A DNA stretch of 7,967 bases from CAKZML01 sp041571575. Lineage in GTDB: Bacteria > Pseudomonadota > Gammaproteobacteria > Steroidobacterales > BM003. Below are positions 5,473 through 7,967 of this stretch, piece after piece. Position 1 is the stretch's first letter, and each line of letters begins with the position of its first letter. The notes below the pieces were generated by a model. The model was not told the DNA's origin. It did not search any database and saw only the letters and a list, made by a program, of their open reading frames with translations. The DNA lies in assembly GCA_041571575.1 (NCBI GenBank), contig JBFFTZ010000110.1, forward strand, positions 1-7,967. The letters are read 5' to 3'. A program made the position numbers and the translations under genes.

Positions 5473-6959
5473 CAGACCGCTTTGTGCTCCCTGGCTTCCC
5501 AACGAAAGTCAGACAAGCGAAAGTGTTTCATCCGTTGTCTGAACTGATAACTCATCCCAGGCCAAAGAGTCGTATTCTTTCCGCTCTCGTGCAAGTACCA
5601 GCTTTTACAACCGCTGGTCCACACCGAGCCGGCAAAATCGGCCTGCAAGTGGGCATTGAACGCCTCTTGCACCTCCGACCTGACTTCCAGGGTGCGCAAA
5701 TGCTGCTCTCGCATGGTCTCAAGACAGCGCAGGACATAGCTAATCTGGGACTCGATCATGTAGACGACCGAATTGTGTCCAAGGCCGGTATTGGGCCCCA
5801 TGAGCATGAACATATTCGGAAATCCGGCAACCGTCGTCCCAAGATAGGCCTCCGGTCCGCCTCGCCAGGCCTCGGTCAGGTCCTGGCCCCCTCGCCCTAC
5901 GATCATCCCGGCCGGCACGGGACTGGTTGCCTGGAACCCGGTTCCATACACCAGCACGTCAAGCGCCACAAACTCGCCGTTTTCCAACGTCACGCCATGC
6001 TCCTGGACCCTCTCTATGGAGGTTGTTTCCAGCTGCACATTCTCACGAACCAGCGCCGGATAATAATCATCCGACAACAAGACCCGCTTGCAGCCCAGTC
6101 GAAACCGGGGCGTCACCTGCTCCCGCAGGGTTTTATCGCCTATCCCCGCCGCGATGTGTCTGCGGGCTATTCTCTCCATGATCCGCAGTAACACCGGATA
6201 GCGGCTCAGGCCCAGCGCCCGGCTTTCCATCTGCAGGTAGGTCCAGCACCTGACCAGTTTCTGGATCAACCCGAATTTGCGGTACATCCACTTCCAACTC
6301 TGCCTGATCGCTCGGTCCCGGCGTGGCAGGATCCACGGTGGCGTGCGTTGGAACAGCACCAGCTTCTTTGCCTGGGGAGCAATTTGCGGGACGAACTGAA
6401 TAGCGCTGGCGCCGGTGCCAATCACCCCGACAGTCTTGCCCGACAGATCCACTTCGTGGCGCCAGTTCGACGAGTGAAATGCCGGCCCGCCAAATTGTTC
6501 CAGACCGGGAATGGACGGCATGGCGGGCCTGCTCAAACCACCTATGGCGGAAATCAATACCTGGCAGTCATAGCGCTGTCCATCGGCACACTCGAGCATC
6601 CACCGGGCATCTTGCTCGCGATAGCTGGCCCGGCGAAGCTCGCGATTGAAATGGATATGAGGGGCTAGGCCATATTCGGCGACGCAGTCTTTTAGATAGG
6701 CCCAGATCTCGGACTGGGGGGCATATTTCCTCGACCAGTCAGGGTTCGGATGGAAGGAAAACGAATACAGGCGAGAGGGCACGTCGCAGGCGCATCCGGG
6801 ATAATGGTTATCCCGCCACGTACCACCCACCTCCGGCCCGCTATCAAGAATCAGGAAATCAGTAATGCCGGCCTGTCGCAGTCGGATCCCCATGCCCAGG
6901 CCTGAAAATCCGGCACCGACAATACACAGCTGAGTCCTGACCAGTGTCCCTGAATCCAC
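5472..6959 (-). CDS. Type I Baeyer-Villiger / flavin-containing monooxygenase
   Basis: FAD- and NADPH-dependent monooxygenase, 495 residues, cytoplasmic, typical length for the class. Domains: FAD Rossmann motif GAGFSG (15-20). The Baeyer-Villiger fingerprint GGTWRDNHYPGCACD (45-59) matches [AG]GxWxxxx[FY]P[GM]xxxD fully. The second fingerprint FGGPAFHSSNW (156-166) is followed by Arg rather than the usual Pro or Asp. The NADPH Rossmann motif GTGASA is at 181-186. A GTGF motif follows, then MLMGPNTGLGHNSV near the C-terminal FAD contact. Such enzymes insert oxygen into ketones or oxidise N/S atoms; the substrate cannot be read from sequence. GTG start at 6959 is supported by AGGGA 6 bases upstream and by the Rossmann fold beginning nine residues in. 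It is the first gene of the five-gene block and shares one base with the DUF1538 start (TGATG), so it is likely co-translated with the membrane system. No signal peptide seen. Confidence 0.9.
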   Translation of the reverse strand: MDSGTLVRTQLCIVGAGFSGLGMGIRLRQAGITDFLILDSGPEVGGTWRDNHYPGCACDVPSRLYSFSFHPNPDWSRKYAPQSEIWAYLKDCVAEYGLAPHIHFNRELRRASYREQDARWMLECADGQRYDCQVLISAIGGLSRPAMPSIPGLEQFGGPAFHSSNWRHEVDLSGKTVGVIGTGASAIQFVPQIAPQAKKLVLFQRTPPWILPRRDRAIRQSWKWMYRKFGLIQKLVRCWTYLQMESRALGLSRYPVLLRIMERIARRHIAAGIGDKTLREQVTPRFRLGCKRVLLSDDYYPALVRENVQLETTSIERVQEHGVTLENGEFVALDVLVYGTGFQATSPVPAGMIVGRGGQDLTEAWRGGPEAYLGTTVAGFPNMFMLMGPNTGLGHNSVVYMIESQISYVLRCLETMREQHLRTLEVRSEVQEAFNAHLQADFAGSVWTSGCKSWYLHESGKNTTLWPGMSYQFRQRMKHFRLSDFRWEAREHKAV

Positions 6960-6965
6960 AAGCTA

Positions 6966-6970
6966 TCCCT
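6966..6970 (-). promoter_or_regulatory. Ribosome-binding site deciding the GTG start of the monooxygenase
   Basis: On the - strand this reads AGGGA with a 6-base spacer to GTG 6959. No ATG lies in frame between the window-side stop and the FAD motif, so this site decides the start. Confidence 0.6.
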
Positions 6971-7016
6971 GATTTCCGTCCACCTTCCCGATTCTATCCT
7001 CAAAAGCAACGGGGTA

Positions 7017-7048
7017 TCCGCTATCAACACTGAATTAACCGTAGCGGA
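7017..7048. repeat. Inverted repeat TCCGCTA-N18-TAGCGGA, possible operator
   Basis: Perfect 7-bp arms at 7017-7023 and 7042-7048, with centres 25 bp apart, inside the divergent intergenic region. The left arm overlaps where the -35 of the leftward promoter candidate would fall. The right arm lies upstream of the rightward candidate. A dimeric regulator contacting both arms could control both directions; no regulator gene is in the window. Confidence 0.4.
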
Positions 7049-7110
7049 ATCTCGGGCTAGGCGATTGTCGACCCCCTACGGTATGATCATTCGCTACTCA
7101 AAGGGGCTGC

Positions 7111-7114
7111 GGAG
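7111..7114 (+). promoter_or_regulatory. Ribosome-binding site supporting TTG start at 7123
   Basis: GGAG with an 8-base spacer to TTG 7123. No ATG or GTG occurs in this frame between the TGA at 7084-7086 and the first membrane segment, so the TTG with this site is the best start. Confidence 0.6.
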
Positions 7115-7122
7115 CGACGGCG

Positions 7123-7967
7123 TTGGTATCGAATAAATTTTTTCGTATCTTCCAGATATTCAAATACAGCATTTACAGCCTTCTAGCCCTGAATGTTTAC
7201 CTGTTTTTCGCCGACGAATGGGTTGCAGCCAACCACCTGTTCATGGATGGCATCGCACTGGAAGATATCTTCCAGGCATTTTCGGCGAGCATAGATACGG
7301 CGGCCTGGGTAGTCCTTCTGCTTCTGTTCGAGATGGAGACGTACGTACTGTCAGACTCCCAGGTCAGACGTCATCGCTGGTCTCTGCATGGCATCCGCTT
7401 TCTTAGTTACTTTTTCATCCTGCTCTCCTATCAGGGCTACTGGGCCAAGTCCCTGGACTTGTACGAGGTAACCCCCATCCAGGCGGTAAGCGCCTGCGAG
7501 CTTGTGGATCACGAGACCGTGTACATGCTGACCCTGGACGAGTTTGCCGACCTGACAGAGGATAACTGCCAGGAACTGCCGGCCGAGGGCGGTTTCGTGC
7601 GACTGAACGACACCGACATTATTTCCGATGCGGTCGCATTGTGGGATGCCAGGGCGCTAGCCTGGGTCGATGTCTTTAACGCCAGCCTGTGGTTGCTCAT
7701 CGTGGTGATGCTCGAACTGGACGTATGGATGCAACTGCGCGACAAGCAATCCAGGGTCTACGACCTTGCCAGTGGCGCCTCAAAAATCATCCTTTATTCC
7801 GGCCTGCTCATCGCCGCCTTGTACTGGGGCTGGGCGGGAGCATTCATCGATTTCTGGGATGCATTCCTTTGGCTGGTGGCCTTCGTTTTCATCGAAATGA
7901 ATGTCATTACCTGGCGCGAGGAATCCGAGGAGCTGCACGAACTCGAAGCGCAAGCGGACATCTCGCC
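7123..7967 (+). CDS. Unrecognised six-segment membrane protein, 5' part (runs off window)
   Basis: I do not recognise this family. The frame is open from TTG 7123 to the window edge: 281 residues without a stop, with strongly protein-like composition. About six hydrophobic segments are visible, near residues 15-29, 56-75, 91-108, 179-201, 221-240 and 246-263. Basic residues near the N-terminus (K5, R8, K14), at 82-85 (RRHR) and 206-211 (RDKQSR) predict a cytoplasmic N-terminus. The 112-175 loop would then be periplasmic, with two cysteines (C125, C149) that could form a disulfide. Segments 2, 4 and 6 each end in a similar motif: LLFEMETY, VMLELDVW and VFIEMNVI, with Glu70, Glu198 and Glu258 near the cytoplasmic face. 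This looks like a threefold repeat of segment pairs. After the last segment an acidic, probably helical stretch begins (WREESEELHELEAQ) and continues beyond the window. It is divergently transcribed from the monooxygenase operon, and no functional link can be claimed. Confidence 0.8.
   Translation, partial: MVSNKFFRIFQIFKYSIYSLLALNVYLFFADEWVAANHLFMDGIALEDIFQAFSASIDTAAWVVLLLLFEMETYVLSDSQVRRHRWSLHGIRFLSYFFILLSYQGYWAKSLDLYEVTPIQAVSACELVDHETVYMLTLDEFADLTEDNCQELPAEGGFVRLNDTDIISDAVALWDARALAWVDVFNASLWLLIVVMLELDVWMQLRDKQSRVYDLASGASKIILYSGLLIAALYWGWAGAFIDFWDAFLWLVAFVFIEMNVITWREESEELHELEAQADIS

Larger units (their letters stand above)
6960..7122. promoter_or_regulatory. Divergent promoter region between monooxygenase operon and membrane-protein gene
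   Basis: This 163-bp gap separates two genes pointing away from each other, so it must hold both promoters unless one lies further upstream. Candidate -10 hexamers are TAGAAT on the - strand (6996-6991), giving a leader of about 25 bases, and TATGAT on the + strand (7082-7087), about 35 bases before TTG 7123. Each matches five of six consensus positions, but neither has a good -35 at 16-18 bp, which would fit activator-dependent promoters. An inverted repeat lies between them. Confidence 0.45.

Noticed and set aside
5484..6191. Open frame of 235 codons on the + strand inside the monooxygenase gene
   Set aside because: It is antisense to a well-supported enzyme gene, its translation is His/Pro/Arg-rich without motifs, and no ribosome-binding site or promoter was seen.
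7218..7406. Short + strand ATG frame of 62 codons near the right end
   Set aside because: It overlaps the much longer membrane-protein frame starting at TTG 7123, which has regular hydrophobic segments and a ribosome-binding site.
7509..7745. Short - strand frame of 78 codons near the right end
   Set aside because: Ser/Thr-rich mirror of the membrane-protein gene with no supporting signals.

Overview
The window reads as a compact bacterial chromosome segment, most likely from a gammaproteobacterium. Uup and YgbA both closely resemble their enterobacterial counterparts, gene packing is dense, and base composition looks moderately GC-rich by eye. Nothing fixes the genus. I see no rRNA, tRNA, CRISPR array or insertion sequence.

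Layout, left to right: (1) the 3' part of uup, an ABC-F ATPase, on the + strand; (2) a 233-bp gap; (3) a + strand pair 39 bp apart, ygbA (Cys-rich, nitric-oxide-associated family) and a HemY-type protoporphyrinogen oxidase; (4) a five-gene block on the - strand, meeting hemY tail to tail with 9 bp between stops; (5) a 163-bp divergent intergenic region holding a 7-bp inverted repeat; (6) on the + strand, the start of an unrecognised multi-pass membrane protein that begins at TTG 7123 and runs off the window.

The block in (4) is the main interest. In transcription order (right to left) it encodes a Baeyer-Villiger/flavin-containing monooxygenase, two paralogous DUF1538 membrane proteins, a diverged PII-like protein and a two-CBS-domain protein. 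Every junction is a stop/start overlap: TGATG, TGATG, TAATG, then ATGA. The five genes are therefore very probably one translationally coupled operon. The first DUF1538 gene is best started at ATG 5472, not at the in-frame TTG 5502: ATG 5472 makes the TGATG junction with the monooxygenase stop, and it aligns its N-terminus residue for residue with its paralogue.

Working model (inference): the two DUF1538 proteins form a membrane complex, probably a transporter or channel. Two soluble sensors, PII-like and CBS, both from families that commonly bind adenine nucleotides, would gate it. The logic resembles AmtB/GlnK and SbtA/SbtB. The PII-like protein lacks the T-loop tyrosine that is uridylylated in GlnB. 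Substrate, ligand and the role of the coupled monooxygenase are unknown.
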